A stretch of DNA of 64,000 bases from NCBI GenBank assembly GCA_038213375.1, contig JBBQTB010000007.1:62001-126000 (forward strand). The letters run 5' to 3'. Both the position numbers and the translations under genes were made by a program. This document shows, piece by piece, positions 18,373 through 26,525 of this stretch. The notes under the pieces are model-generated. The model saw only the letters and a list, made by a program, of their open reading frames with translations, had not been told where the DNA came from and searched no databases. Position 1 is the first letter of the stretch. Each line of letters opens with the position of its first letter. This DNA comes from JAAUTT01 sp038213375. GTDB lineage: Bacteria; Bacteroidota; Bacteroidia; Bacteroidales; JAAUTT01.

Positions 18373-19551
18373 TTGGCAGAAGAAAATAATTATTTCGAAT
18401 TAGTTGCAAAAACATTTAAAGGCTTGGAAAATGTCCTTTCCAATGAATTGATACAGTTGGGAGCAAAAGATGTGACTATTTTGAATCGAGCTGTTAGTTT
18501 TAAAGGCGATAAGGCGATGATGTATAAAGCTAATTTATGGTTGAGGACAGCCCTTACAATTATTAAGCCTATCCATGTCTTTAAATCAAAAAATGAAGTG
18601 GAACTATATAATGGTATCTCTCAAATTGACTGGAGTGAATACATGGATGTTTCCGATACGCTGTCAATCAGCACAGTAGTGTCATCCGAATATTTTAACC
18701 ACTCCCAATTTGTTGCTTTGAAATCGAAAGATGCCATTGTTGATCAGTTCCGTAATAAATTTGGAAAACGACCATCGATTGATACAGAGAATCCTACTAT
18801 TTTATTGAATATCCATTTAATTGATGATGAATGTGTTGTCTCCCTGGATAGTTCGGGTGAATCACTTCATAGGAGAGGTTATCGGTTAAATTCTACTATT
18901 GCCCCATTAAATGAAGTTCTTGCAGCCGGAATGATTTTAATAAGTGAATGGAGTGGCCAAACCAATTTTATTGATCCAATGTGTGGGTCGGGAACTTTGC
19001 CTATTGAAGCCGCTTTGATTGCATATAATATCCCTCCGGGAATTTTTAGGAAAGGATTTGGATTTGAAAAATGGAAAGATTTCGATAAGGATTTATTCGA
19101 ATCTATTTATAATGATGACTCCGGTTCAAAGGATTTCGTGCACCAAATTATTGGGTCTGATATATCTGCGGGAGCAATTAGAATAGCCACTGAAAATGCT
19201 AAGAATGCGTTTCTTACCAATAAAATCACCTTGAAAGTAATGCCTTTTGAAAATCTTTTGCCATTAGAAACAAAAAGCTTAATTATTATGAATCCTCCAT
19301 ATGGCGAGAGAATGAAAAAAATAAACTTAAATGAATTCTATCAAACCATTGGAAATTGCTTGAAAAAGAACTTTCCAGGTCATGAGTCATGGATTCTTTG
19401 TGGTAATAAAGAGGCAATAGAAAGTATTGGTTTACATCCTTCAAAAAAACAAACACTTTACAATGGCGCAATTGAATGTAAATATCAACGCTTTACGATG
19501 TATGAAGGTTCCATTAAACAAAACAAATTAATTAAGTCGGAAAAAAAATGA
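18373..19551 (+). CDS. THUMP-domain 23S rRNA guanine N2-methyltransferase
   Basis: A 392-residue RNA methyltransferase of the RlmL/YcbY N-terminal type. A THUMP domain covers about 40-160, and the Rossmann methyltransferase domain begins with DPMCGSGTLPIEAALIA (SAM site). The catalytic NPPYGERM motif follows near residue 310. This family methylates a guanine in 23S rRNA (G2445 in E. coli); the exact target here is inferred. The start is TTG: no ATG is available before the conserved ELVAKTFKGLE beginning. Only the methyltransferase half of E. coli RlmL is present, with no RlmK half, as is usual outside gamma-proteobacteria. Confidence 0.9.
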   Translation: MAEENNYFELVAKTFKGLENVLSNELIQLGAKDVTILNRAVSFKGDKAMMYKANLWLRTALTIIKPIHVFKSKNEVELYNGISQIDWSEYMDVSDTLSISTVVSSEYFNHSQFVALKSKDAIVDQFRNKFGKRPSIDTENPTILLNIHLIDDECVVSLDSSGESLHRRGYRLNSTIAPLNEVLAAGMILISEWSGQTNFIDPMCGSGTLPIEAALIAYNIPPGIFRKGFGFEKWKDFDKDLFESIYNDDSGSKDFVHQIIGSDISAGAIRIATENAKNAFLTNKITLKVMPFENLLPLETKSLIIMNPPYGERMKKINLNEFYQTIGNCLKKNFPGHESWILCGNKEAIESIGLHPSKKQTLYNGAIECKYQRFTMYEGSIKQNKLIKSEKK

Positions 19552-19769
19552 TGAAAAGTATATTTTTAGAATGGACAAACCCTAAAAATATTAGCTTTGA
19601 TCAAATATTTATAAATACTTTTTAATTGGGTTATTTCAATTATTTTATAAAAGCATTATCTTTATTAGTAAGAAATAAACAACCTTACTTCACCATATTC
19701 GTTTAGGAATTGATAGGGTTGAAAATGAATTTTTATCAAAGAACGTAATTAACTGGAATAGTTTTTTTA

Positions 19770-19777
19770 TATATTTG
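19770..19777 (+). promoter_or_regulatory. Candidate -7 box for the SiaB/SiaC pair
   Basis: TATATTTG matches TAnnTTTG exactly and is 52 bases before the first gene of the pair. The intergenic space of 278 bases holds no other feature I can support. Confidence 0.5.
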
Positions 19778-19829
19778 TTTATTGCTGGGAGAAAAAGCAA
19801 TCAAACCTGACAAGTAATAGAAGCCTCAC

Positions 19830-20381
19830 ATGAGCTTTAATGTAAATGAGTTTTATCTTAAATTGAATAACAAAGATGTATTACTTTCCTATAAGGGTAA
19901 TATATCATCAGATGTCATCAATAAGGTGCTGGAAAGCATTGAAAATAAATTAAGTACTAATAGTGAAGAAAGAAAAATCAGAAAAAAATTATACAATGTA
20001 CTTGTAGAAAGCTTGCAAAATCTATACCACCATGTTGAAGACTTACCTCTTGGATCAGCAGAGGGAGTGGATGATACTAAATTTGGAATTTTAATTATTT
20101 CAAAAACCGAAAATGGATATAAAATAACAACTGGTAATTTTATTACTTCAAGGAAAATAAAACCACTTAAAGATAAAATTGACAAAATCAATTCGTTAAC
20201 TCAAGATGAATTAAAAGACATGTACAAATTCATACTAAATCACCAAAAATTAACGGCAAAAGGAGGAGGCGGTTTAGGACTTGTTGATATTGCACGAAAA
20301 ACGGGCAATAAGTTGGAATATTCATTTCAAAATGTCTCTGACGAATATTATTTTTTTAATTTAGACATATACGTTTCCTAG
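19830..20381 (+). CDS. siaB: SiaB-like protein kinase (DUF6272 family)
   Basis: A 183-residue protein resembling SiaB, a GHKL-fold kinase that phosphorylates SiaC. It has an N-box-like ESLQNLYHH (60-68, with Asn64 as the expected metal contact) and a glycine-rich ATP lid AKGGGGLGLVDIARK (143-157). The sequence has no transmembrane helix, so it acts in the cytoplasm. The next gene, 26 bases on, encodes the SiaC homologue, which supports the call. In Pseudomonas the operon also has SiaA (phosphatase) and SiaD (diguanylate cyclase); neither is here. Confidence 0.8.
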   Translation: MSFNVNEFYLKLNNKDVLLSYKGNISSDVINKVLESIENKLSTNSEERKIRKKLYNVLVESLQNLYHHVEDLPLGSAEGVDDTKFGILIISKTENGYKITTGNFITSRKIKPLKDKIDKINSLTQDELKDMYKFILNHQKLTAKGGGGLGLVDIARKTGNKLEYSFQNVSDEYYFFNLDIYVS

Positions 20382-20407
20382 TGCGTTAAATATTATAGGC
20401 TTATATT

Positions 20408-20785
20408 ATGGAATCACTTTTTATTGAGGGAACAGCAAAAACGCCTGCGGTAAGGTTTGACGGAGATCAAGGTTTAATTGAGATCAAGGGAAGATCGATA
20501 CCTGAAAACTCTATAGAGTTTTATAAACCATTGGTTGATTGGCTTGAAAAATATACTAAAACACCTAAAAGTCAAACCAAAGTAAATATACAGCTTGAGT
20601 ATTTTAATACCAGCTCATCCAAATGCATATTGGACGTATTTAAAAAGTTGGAAACAATTCATAAATCAAATAACGAGGTGGCAATTAATTGGTATTATGA
20701 AGAGGATGACGAAGATATGCTTGAAGCTGGAGAAGATTATGAATCCATTATCAGGATTCCCTTTAAAATGATTGAAATTGTATAA
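20408..20785 (+). CDS. siaC: SiaC-like regulatory phosphoprotein (DUF1987)
   Basis: A 125-residue DUF1987 protein. The conserved segment LEYFNTSSSKCILDVFKKLE contains Thr68, the same position and context as the Thr that SiaB phosphorylates in Pseudomonas SiaC. In that system unphosphorylated SiaC activates a diguanylate cyclase. Here the target is unknown because no cyclase gene is adjacent. It shares a transcript with the SiaB-like gene and is followed by a clear terminator. Confidence 0.85.
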   Translation: MESLFIEGTAKTPAVRFDGDQGLIEIKGRSIPENSIEFYKPLVDWLEKYTKTPKSQTKVNIQLEYFNTSSSKCILDVFKKLETIHKSNNEVAINWYYEEDDEDMLEAGEDYESIIRIPFKMIEIV

Positions 20786-20807
20786 AATAAATTAAGTATA
20801 AAATAAT

Positions 20808-20835
20808 AAGGCTACAAATTCAGTAGCCTTTTTTT
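20808..20835 (+). terminator. Rho-independent terminator after siaC
   Basis: Arms AAGGCTA (20808-20814) and TAGCCTT (20824-20830) pair exactly over a nine-base loop, and the T run extends to 20835. It begins 23 bases after the stop codon. Confidence 0.88.
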
Positions 20836-20963
20836 ATACTTAAGAAACTATTGCCTTTACTTTTATCTATTAATCCAAATTTTATTAATCTCGAAAAGAG
20901 CTGCAATTCTTATGGTTGCATTATCTCATAGAAATTTGGTTATTGTCGAATAAAAAGTTGTTG

Positions 20964-20994
20964 TTGTAAAGCAAAATAAAAAAATCTATATTTG
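20964..20994 (+). promoter_or_regulatory. Promoter of the cobalamin riboswitch transcript
   Basis: TTG at 20964-20966 and TATATTTG at 20987-20994 match both boxes of the Bacteroidota promoter with a 20-base spacer. Transcription would start near 21001, immediately before the riboswitch, which makes the assignment convincing. Confidence 0.75.
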
Positions 20995-21004
20995 TTGCGC
21001 ATTA

Positions 21005-21182
21005 TTGGTTCTGAACTTCGATTCATCGGATAGTAAGATCAAAAGGGAACCCCGTTAAAATCGGGGGCTGTACCCGCAACTGTAAGCTCTTCCATTGAAA
21101 ATTGGAAAATGCCAAACTAAAAAGCCACTGTTCTGCAAAATGAATGGGAAGGCGGCACAAGAGCAAGCCAGGAGACCTGCCA
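21005..21182 (+). ncRNA. Cobalamin riboswitch
   Basis: All conserved blocks of the B12 aptamer occur in order: AAAAGGGAACC, then GGGGCTGTACCCGCAACTG with TAAGC, then GCCACTG near 21124, GGGAAGGC near 21146, and the B12 box GCAAGCCAGGAGACCTGCC ending at 21182. In the family, B12 binding shuts off expression of uptake and synthesis genes. Downstream are a ruined BtuB-like gene and five intact B12 salvage genes, so the switch probably still controls the operon. Confidence 0.95.
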
Positions 21183-21285
21183 AATGCACTATATAATTCA
21201 ATGCTTCGGGTAGAAAGCAGTGAATGGATAAGGTTATACTCTTATTTCCGTTCTACTTTTTACTCCTATTATTTAACTCTTAAAC

Positions 21286-21728
21286 ATGAAAAAGAGTCAA
21301 AAAAATTTGACCATTTTATCAGCAATGTTAGTATACAATCCATACAAAGGGTAATTACATTCAATTATTCACAAACGGAGTTTTTGTCACAAAAGAAACG
21401 GAATCGATCGGACTAGTGCGCAGACCGAGTACTGCGAATGTTTTCCTTACATATGTTCCAGCAACAATTTTGTATTATGTGTAAATGCAATATACACAGG
21501 TGCAAGAAGTGATATTTATTATGTCTCGACGCTCGGTCCTTATGACGCATTGAATATGGAGGATATTAAAGATTACACCTTGATTGATTTAAGTGCTAAA
21601 TACAACATCTAAAGGGGCTTTTTGCAACGGTACGAATAGAAAATACTTTTGACATAAATTACTTGTAGATAATAGGTTATGCAACTCGTGGCAGAGGGTT
21701 ATACGGTGGATTCAGATATTACTTCTAA
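21286..21728 (+). pseudogene. Remnant of a BtuB-like TonB-dependent receptor
   Basis: A start with a signal-peptide-like beginning (MKKSQKNLTILSAMLV) is 103 bases after the riboswitch, but the frame closes after 22 codons. The next 390 bases, read across three frames, give the end of a beta-barrel receptor: ESIGLVRRPSTANVFLTYVP, then NAIYTGARSDIYYVSTLGPY and DYTLIDLSAKYNI, then LFATVRIENTFDINYL, a stop, and IIGYATRGRGLYGGFRYYF with its terminal Phe. A working receptor needs about 600 residues, so the plug and most of the barrel are deleted and what remains is broken by stops and frameshifts. This would have imported cobalamin over the outer membrane. Confidence 0.85.
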
Positions 21729-21757
21729 TAAATTATACGTAAACTAAAATAATTCTT

Positions 21758-22345
21758 ATGAAAACAACATTCAATCCCAGAATTACAGTATTGCTCCTGG
21801 TAATAGTTGGAGCCGCTTGTACACGATTTTTCACGATACTTGGGCATTCTCCTCTGATCAATTTCACACCTATTGGAGCAATGGCATTGTTTGGAGGTGC
21901 TTATTTTGAGAACAAATTGAAAGCGGTTTTACTTCCACTTCTCACTTTATTAATCAGCGACTTGGTAATCAATATTTTTTTTTACCATGGGCAATATGGT
22001 ATCATGTACGAAGGTTGGTACCTTATTTATGGCGTATTTGCGCTAATGGTATTTCTAGGAAAATGGATCATTGCAAAAGTAAGTGTGAAAAATATACTAT
22101 TCGCTTCTATTACTGCTTCCCTAAGCCATTGGCTCATTTCTGATTTTGGTGTGTGGCTCGGAGGAATTGACGTTACCACGGGAATGCCTTTCACCAAAGA
22201 TATGATCGGGTTACTTAAATGTTATACCTTGGCACTGCCTTACTTACAGAGCATTTTCGCAGGAACGGTTGTATATAGTTCTATCATGTTTGGAGTATTT
22301 GAATTAGCAAAACGAAAATATCCGGTTTTGGCAGTTCAAAAATAA
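21758..22345 (+). CDS. DUF6580-type membrane protein, likely ECF-like uptake component
   Basis: A 195-residue membrane protein with five to six hydrophobic helices. The N-terminal part (NFTPIGAMALFGGAYF) and the later SHWLISDFGVWLGG resemble the DUF6580 family, which has an ECF S-component-like fold and is often found in B12-regulated operons. Its substrate is unproven; movement of a cobamide or precursor across the inner membrane is an inference from context. It is 29 bases after the receptor remnant and under the riboswitch. No ECF ATPase is encoded nearby. Confidence 0.75.
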   Translation: MKTTFNPRITVLLLVIVGAACTRFFTILGHSPLINFTPIGAMALFGGAYFENKLKAVLLPLLTLLISDLVINIFFYHGQYGIMYEGWYLIYGVFALMVFLGKWIIAKVSVKNILFASITASLSHWLISDFGVWLGGIDVTTGMPFTKDMIGLLKCYTLALPYLQSIFAGTVVYSSIMFGVFELAKRKYPVLAVQK

Positions 22346-22443
22346 AAATTTAAAAGCCTGAAAGCTGGTTATGGCATCATCTAAAAAAAGGATATTGCTG
22401 CAATAATGGCTGTTTTCATTGTCCCCACAAATTTAAAAAAAGC

Positions 22444-22950
22444 ATGATTTATTTCATTACCGGTGGCGAACGATCTGGGAAAAGCAGATATGCACAGGAA
22501 CTTGCATTAGAATTATCATCTTCTCCGGTTTATTTGGCAACAGCCCGACAATGGGATGATGATTTTCGTAAAAGGATTAAACGGCATCAAAGTGAAAGAG
22601 ACGACCGATGGACAAATATCGAAGAGGAAAAACACATCGGAAATCTTACATTGAACAATAAAGTTGTAGTGGTCGATTGTGTTACATTGTGGCTTGCAAA
22701 TTTCTTTACAGATACAAAACACAATGTTGAAGAATCCTTGGCTCAAGCGAAAGTAGAGTTTGATAAGATAATGACCAAGAACGGGATTTTTATTTTTATT
22801 TCAAACGAATTAGGGATGGGTGTTCATGCTGAAACAGAAACCGGACGAAAATTTGTAGAATTGCAAGGATGGATGAATCAGTACATAGCAAAACAGGCAC
22901 ATGAAGTAATTTTAATGGTCTCAGGAATTCCTTTAAAATTAAAAACCTAA
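22444..22950 (+). CDS. cobU: Adenosylcobinamide kinase/guanylyltransferase
   Basis: A 168-residue bifunctional enzyme of the CobU/CobP type, which phosphorylates adenosylcobinamide and then adds GMP. The P-loop GGERSGKS is at residues 7-14, and DCVTLWLANFF and FISNELGMGVHAE are family motifs. Length is slightly short of the usual 175-185, but both ends look complete. It is part of the riboswitch-controlled salvage operon and feeds CobS. Confidence 0.93.
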   Translation: MIYFITGGERSGKSRYAQELALELSSSPVYLATARQWDDDFRKRIKRHQSERDDRWTNIEEEKHIGNLTLNNKVVVVDCVTLWLANFFTDTKHNVEESLAQAKVEFDKIMTKNGIFIFISNELGMGVHAETETGRKFVELQGWMNQYIAKQAHEVILMVSGIPLKLKT

Positions 22951-22951
22951 A

Positions 22952-23290
22952 ATGAATAAACCAAAAGCTATATTCTGTTGGAGCGGAGGCAAAGACTCTG
23001 CCTATTGTCTTCATAAAGTGCTATTGGAACAATTATTTGATGTAGAATATTTGCTTATTACAGTGAACGAAACGCAGAAACGCATTTCTATGCATGGAGT
23101 ACGTGAGAACTTCTGGAAAAGCAAGCGAAATCGATTGAAATAAACTCACTTATAGTATTCAAAAATAAAATTAGATTCCGAATTGGAGATAAGATTAATA
23201 AAGAACTGCAATTGAAGACCGATGAAATTTGTGATTCACCCTTAAATACCATAGGATTTTGGTTCTGTGATTTGATTTCGCATTAATTAA
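22952..23290 (+). pseudogene. Frameshifted ATP-pyrophosphatase (diphthine-ammonia ligase-like)
   Basis: The frame opens with MNKPKAIFCWSGGKDSAYCL, an SGGKDS PP-loop typical of the adenine-nucleotide alpha-hydrolase family that Bacteroidota carry in B12 operons, and continues to ISMHGVRE. Near 23108 one base is missing, and the frame ends at 23143 after 63 residues. In the next frame the expected ELLEKQAKSIE resumes and runs to a stop at about 23285, but the rest is not recognisable as this family, which is usually about 220 residues. So the gene is both frameshifted and truncated. It starts one base after cobU. Confidence 0.8.
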
Positions 23291-23312
23291 TAAAAACCTA
23301 AAAATACACATA

Positions 23313-24371
23313 ATGACAACTTTTAACATTGAACCCATAAATAACAGTCTCCAGGAACAACTAAAGCATAAGATCGATTTTAAAACCAAACCGCTTGGAG
23401 CCCTTGGTCGTTTGGAAGAATTGGCAATGCAAATAGGGCTTATTCAAAATACGCTGACTCCGGTACTTTCCAATCCACACCTCCTTGTTTTTGCTGGCGA
23501 CCATGGGATTGTTGAAGAAGGAGTGAGCGCCTATCCACAGGAAGTAACCTATCAAATGGTATATAATTTTCTGAGCGGAGGCGCTGCTATCAATGTATTC
23601 TGCAAACATCAGGGGATAAAAATAAAAGTTGTAGATGCGGGCGTAAATCATCAGTTTCAACCACACCCCAACTTAATTATATCAAAAGGAGCAGAAGTTA
23701 CCGGAAATTTTGCAAAAGGTCCTGCCATGACCATACAGCAGGCTCAGACCTGCATTGAAAAAGGATCACAAATTGTAGAAGATATTAATAACGCTGGTTC
23801 GAATATCATTGGCTTTGGAGAAATGGGAATAGGTAACACCACCGCAGCTTCTGCATTGATGCACGTTTTTACAGAAATTGACTTACACGAATGTGTTGGC
23901 AGAGGGACAGGCCTAAGCCAGGAAAGTATTATCCATAAAGAGAAGGTAATACGAAATGCTATATCAATAAATAAAAACTGTGGTACACCTTTAGAAAAGC
24001 TGGCAAACTATGGTGGCTTTGAAATAGCTCAAATGGTGGGAGCCATGTTGAAGGCTGCCGAGCTAAAAATGGTGGTGATGGTAGATGGATTTATAACCAC
24101 CTCGGCTTTTCTGGTTGCCCATGCCTTGAACAAAAATATTTACGACTATACCATTTTTTGTCATCAAAGTGAGGAAAAAGGGCATAGCTTATTGCTTGGG
24201 TTTCTGCATGCAAAACCTCTTATCAATTTAAATATGCGATTAGGCGAGGGAACAGGCTGTGCAGTAGCATATCCGATTATAAAAATGGCAAACGCTTTCT
24301 TAAACGAAATGGCTAGTTTTGAAAGTGCAGGAGTAAGTAATAAAGAAGAAGAAGTACCTATAAATGCTTAA
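23313..24371 (+). CDS. cobT: Nicotinate-nucleotide-dimethylbenzimidazole phosphoribosyltransferase
   Basis: A 352-residue enzyme that activates the lower ligand of cobalamin. Family motifs include KPLGALGRLEELA near the N-terminus, FAGDHGIVEEGVS (60-72), GEMGIGNTTAASAL and the catalytic Glu312 in RLGEGTGCA. Length is normal. Its stop overlaps the start of cobS by eight bases, so translation is coupled. A lower-ligand source is not encoded here, which fits salvage rather than full synthesis. Confidence 0.95.
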   Translation: MTTFNIEPINNSLQEQLKHKIDFKTKPLGALGRLEELAMQIGLIQNTLTPVLSNPHLLVFAGDHGIVEEGVSAYPQEVTYQMVYNFLSGGAAINVFCKHQGIKIKVVDAGVNHQFQPHPNLIISKGAEVTGNFAKGPAMTIQQAQTCIEKGSQIVEDINNAGSNIIGFGEMGIGNTTAASALMHVFTEIDLHECVGRGTGLSQESIIHKEKVIRNAISINKNCGTPLEKLANYGGFEIAQMVGAMLKAAELKMVVMVDGFITTSAFLVAHALNKNIYDYTIFCHQSEEKGHSLLLGFLHAKPLINLNMRLGEGTGCAVAYPIIKMANAFLNEMASFESAGVSNKEEEVPINA

Positions 24372-25164
24372 ACAAGAACTGAAAATATTTTTCGCTGCTC
24401 TGATGTTCTTCTCCCGGATTCCTTGTCCGAAATGGGTCGGACATTCTCCTGAGTATTTGAATAAGGCGACAAGCTATTTCCCCTTGATCGGTTGGATTTT
24501 GGGTACTTTTACCTTTGCATTTTATTTTGCAGCTAATCAAATATTCAAAGCTGAAATATCAGTTATAATTAGTATGATTTCAGGAATATTAATTACAGGA
24601 GCTTTCCATGAAGATGGTTTTGCCGATGTATGCGATGGCTTTGGAGGCGGTTGGACAAAGCATCAAATTCTGGAAATTATGAAGGATAGCCGTGTGGGGG
24701 CATACGGAGTAATTGGGGTAATTCTGCTTGTTCTAATGAAATTTTACCTTTTGGTACAAATTGTTCAGACACCCATATCTCTGGTTTTCAACACTTCGGC
24801 TACTTTACTGATACTATTTATAGCAGCACATGCCATAAGTCGCCTGGCAGCTGCTTCCATCGTGTTTACCCATCAGTATGTGCGAGAAGATTTAAATAGT
24901 AAAAGCAAACCAATTGCACAGGATTTTTCATGGAAAGAAGTAATTATTTCATCTTTATTCGGCCTGTCCCCAATCATCTTTATATCGTTTTATCAATATC
25001 AAATCCTTTACTCCATCATTATAGTAGCAGCGACTCGCTATTTTCTGGCTCGTTATTTTCAAAAATGGATTGGAGGATATACAGGAGATTGTTTGGGAGC
25101 CACCCAACAGATTTGTGAATTAGTATTTTACCTATCAGCGATTGGAATATGGAAGTTTATTTGA
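24364..25164 (+). CDS. cobS: Adenosylcobinamide-GDP ribazoletransferase (cobalamin synthase)
   Basis: A 266-residue inner-membrane enzyme that joins adenosylcobinamide-GDP and alpha-ribazole. The metal site EDGFADVCDGFGGG (Glu83, Asp84, Asp88, Asp91) is in the first cytoplasmic loop, and six or so hydrophobic helices follow. The gene overlaps cobT by 8 bases and cobC by 16 bases, a typical salvage gene order. Confidence 0.94.
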   Translation: MLKQELKIFFAALMFFSRIPCPKWVGHSPEYLNKATSYFPLIGWILGTFTFAFYFAANQIFKAEISVIISMISGILITGAFHEDGFADVCDGFGGGWTKHQILEIMKDSRVGAYGVIGVILLVLMKFYLLVQIVQTPISLVFNTSATLLILFIAAHAISRLAAASIVFTHQYVREDLNSKSKPIAQDFSWKEVIISSLFGLSPIIFISFYQYQILYSIIIVAATRYFLARYFQKWIGGYTGDCLGATQQICELVFYLSAIGIWKFI

Positions 25165-25709
25165 TACGACATACCGAAATAACAGTTGAAAAAGGCGTTT
25201 GTTATGGTCAGTCAGATGTGCTATTAAAAAAGCCTTACACAGAGGAGTTCGCCCTTATTTCGAAACAGATCAATGAAAAACATTTCATCATATATTCGAG
25301 TCCTTTGAAACGCTGTATGATTCTTTCAAAATACCTCCTCCGATACAATAAAAACTGCCAAAGAATAACGTATGATGACAGATTAAAGGAACTAAATTTT
25401 GGTAAATGGGAACTTAAAAAATGGGAAGAACTGGATGCCGACCTGCTGAATGAATGGATGGATGATTTTGTCAATGCTACAGTTCCGGGGGGAGAATCGT
25501 TTCGACAGCTTTACCAACGGGTAAATAATTTTATTGAAACATTGTTATTACAGAGACAAGAGAAGGGACCAGCAATTATTATTACACATGCTGGAGTCAT
25601 TCGAAGTATCTTATGCTATGTAAAAAATATTCCTTTACAAGATGCATTTAATTTGTCGGTCCCATATGGCAGTGTGCTGAAGATAACAATTAATGAATTA
25701 TCCTGTTAG
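25149..25709 (+). CDS. cobC: Alpha-ribazole phosphatase (histidine phosphatase family)
   Basis: A 186-residue phosphoglycerate-mutase-like phosphatase. The catalytic RHTE motif (7-10, His8 nucleophile) starts the protein, and ELNFGKWE and the second His in ITHAGVIRS follow. It removes phosphate from alpha-ribazole phosphate or adenosylcobalamin phosphate, the final salvage step. It is the last gene of the operon and overlaps cobS by 16 bases. No clear terminator follows. Confidence 0.9.
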   Translation: MEVYLIRHTEITVEKGVCYGQSDVLLKKPYTEEFALISKQINEKHFIIYSSPLKRCMILSKYLLRYNKNCQRITYDDRLKELNFGKWELKKWEELDADLLNEWMDDFVNATVPGGESFRQLYQRVNNFIETLLLQRQEKGPAIIITHAGVIRSILCYVKNIPLQDAFNLSVPYGSVLKITINELSC

Positions 25710-25765
25710 CCTGGGATCTAAACTACGTAGGTTATAACTTGTATAAAACGTACGTCTTATGATAT

Positions 25766-25782
25766 TTGTATAAATAATACAA
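25766..25782. promoter_or_regulatory. Candidate operator of the antitoxin gene
   Basis: A perfect inverted repeat TTGTAT/ATACAA with a five-base spacer ends two bases before the antitoxin ATG. A further TTGTATAAA occurs 27 bases upstream at 25739. Antitoxins of this class commonly repress their own promoter through such dyads; that is inferred, not shown. Confidence 0.45.
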
Positions 25783-25784
25783 TT

Positions 25785-26003
25785 ATGATAACACCATCAG
25801 AACTAAGGAAGAACTTATACAACTTACTTGATCAGGTAATATTAACAGGTAAGCCCATTGAAATAAAAAGAGGAAAAAAGGTTCTTAAAATTAGTATAGA
25901 ACCTTCAAAGTCAAAGCTTGATAACCTTAAAAAAAGTGAAGTATTAAATTTTGCGCCCGATGAAATTATAAACAACCACTGGGAGAAGGAATGGAAAGCA
26001 TGA
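25785..26003 (+). CDS. Phd/YefM-like antitoxin
   Basis: A 72-residue protein whose first 45 residues match the Phd/YefM DNA-binding fold (ITPSELRKNLYNLLDQVILTGKPIEIKRGKK). The acidic, flexible C-terminal end would wrap and block a toxin. The frame is complete. The toxin gene that should follow overlaps its end but is broken after 13 codons, so this antitoxin has no intact partner here. Confidence 0.82.
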   Translation: MITPSELRKNLYNLLDQVILTGKPIEIKRGKKVLKISIEPSKSKLDNLKKSEVLNFAPDEIINNHWEKEWKA

Positions 26004-26075
26004 TTTTTCTTGATACTCATGTTGCAATATGAATGTAGGTTGTCCAAAACCAGTATGTCTGTCATGGAGTCGGTT
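25991..26075 (+). pseudogene. Remnant of a VapC-like PIN-domain toxin
   Basis: An ATG inside the antitoxin gene, in another frame, opens MESMIFLDTHVAI and stops at 26032. FLDTHVAI is the start of the PIN nuclease fold, with Asp8 as the first metal ligand. The DNA after the stop could restore Trp-Met with one base change, but soon loses all resemblance, and the remaining 110 residues of a normal toxin are absent. The right end given is approximate. Confidence 0.7.
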
Positions 26076-26107
26076 GGGGAAATAACTCACGAATCAAGCA
26101 CACGCTA

Positions 26108-26323
26108 CTAATTCACCGTTTTGTTTAAATTGTCTTTTATATCGACTAACTCCTTCTTGATATCAGAAGTGCTGCTATTGATATCCGATTTGATATCTTC
26201 GGTGGCTTTTTTAAATTCACGTATACCATGACCAAATCCACGCATCAATTCTGGAATTTTTTTCCCGCCAAATAATAACATTACTACAGCTAATATTAGA
26301 ACAATATGTATAAAAATGGACAA
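26108..26323 (-). CDS. tatA: Sec-independent protein translocase TatA/MttA-type protein
   Basis: A 71-residue protein with one N-terminal membrane helix, the FGGKKIPELMRGFGHGIREFKKA hinge and amphipathic helix of TatA, and a charged tail. TatA forms the pore for folded proteins crossing the inner membrane. No tatC is in this window. Its stop is 105 bases from the antitoxin on the opposite strand, so it does not belong with that pair. Confidence 0.88.
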   Translation of the reverse strand: MSIFIHIVLILAVVMLLFGGKKIPELMRGFGHGIREFKKATEDIKSDINSSTSDIKKELVDIKDNLNKTVN

Positions 26324-26490
26324 GGGTTTAATCGGGTTAAATTATTATTTTAATATTAAAATGGAATCTTTGCAACATTTCCAAATGAATCAAGAGGATG
26401 ATATATCCACTTTACCGCTAAAAAACTCCTTTTCACATTGATAAATGGCCATTTCACCGAAATAAGGAATTATTAGTTATTTCTATCCAA

Positions 26491-26498
26491 TACTTTTG
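26491..26498 (+). promoter_or_regulatory. Candidate -7 box for the methyltransferase gene
   Basis: TACTTTTG matches TAnnTTTG exactly, 28 bases before the methyltransferase start. A possible upstream TTAG lies at 26472. Confidence 0.5.
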
Positions 26499-26525
26499 TT
26501 AAAATAACCATCAAAACAAATTCTT

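Noticed and set aside
21144..21416. 90-codon ORF over the riboswitch and receptor remnant
   Set aside because: It begins inside the aptamer and has no protein-like composition; the same bases are explained by the riboswitch and the pseudogene.
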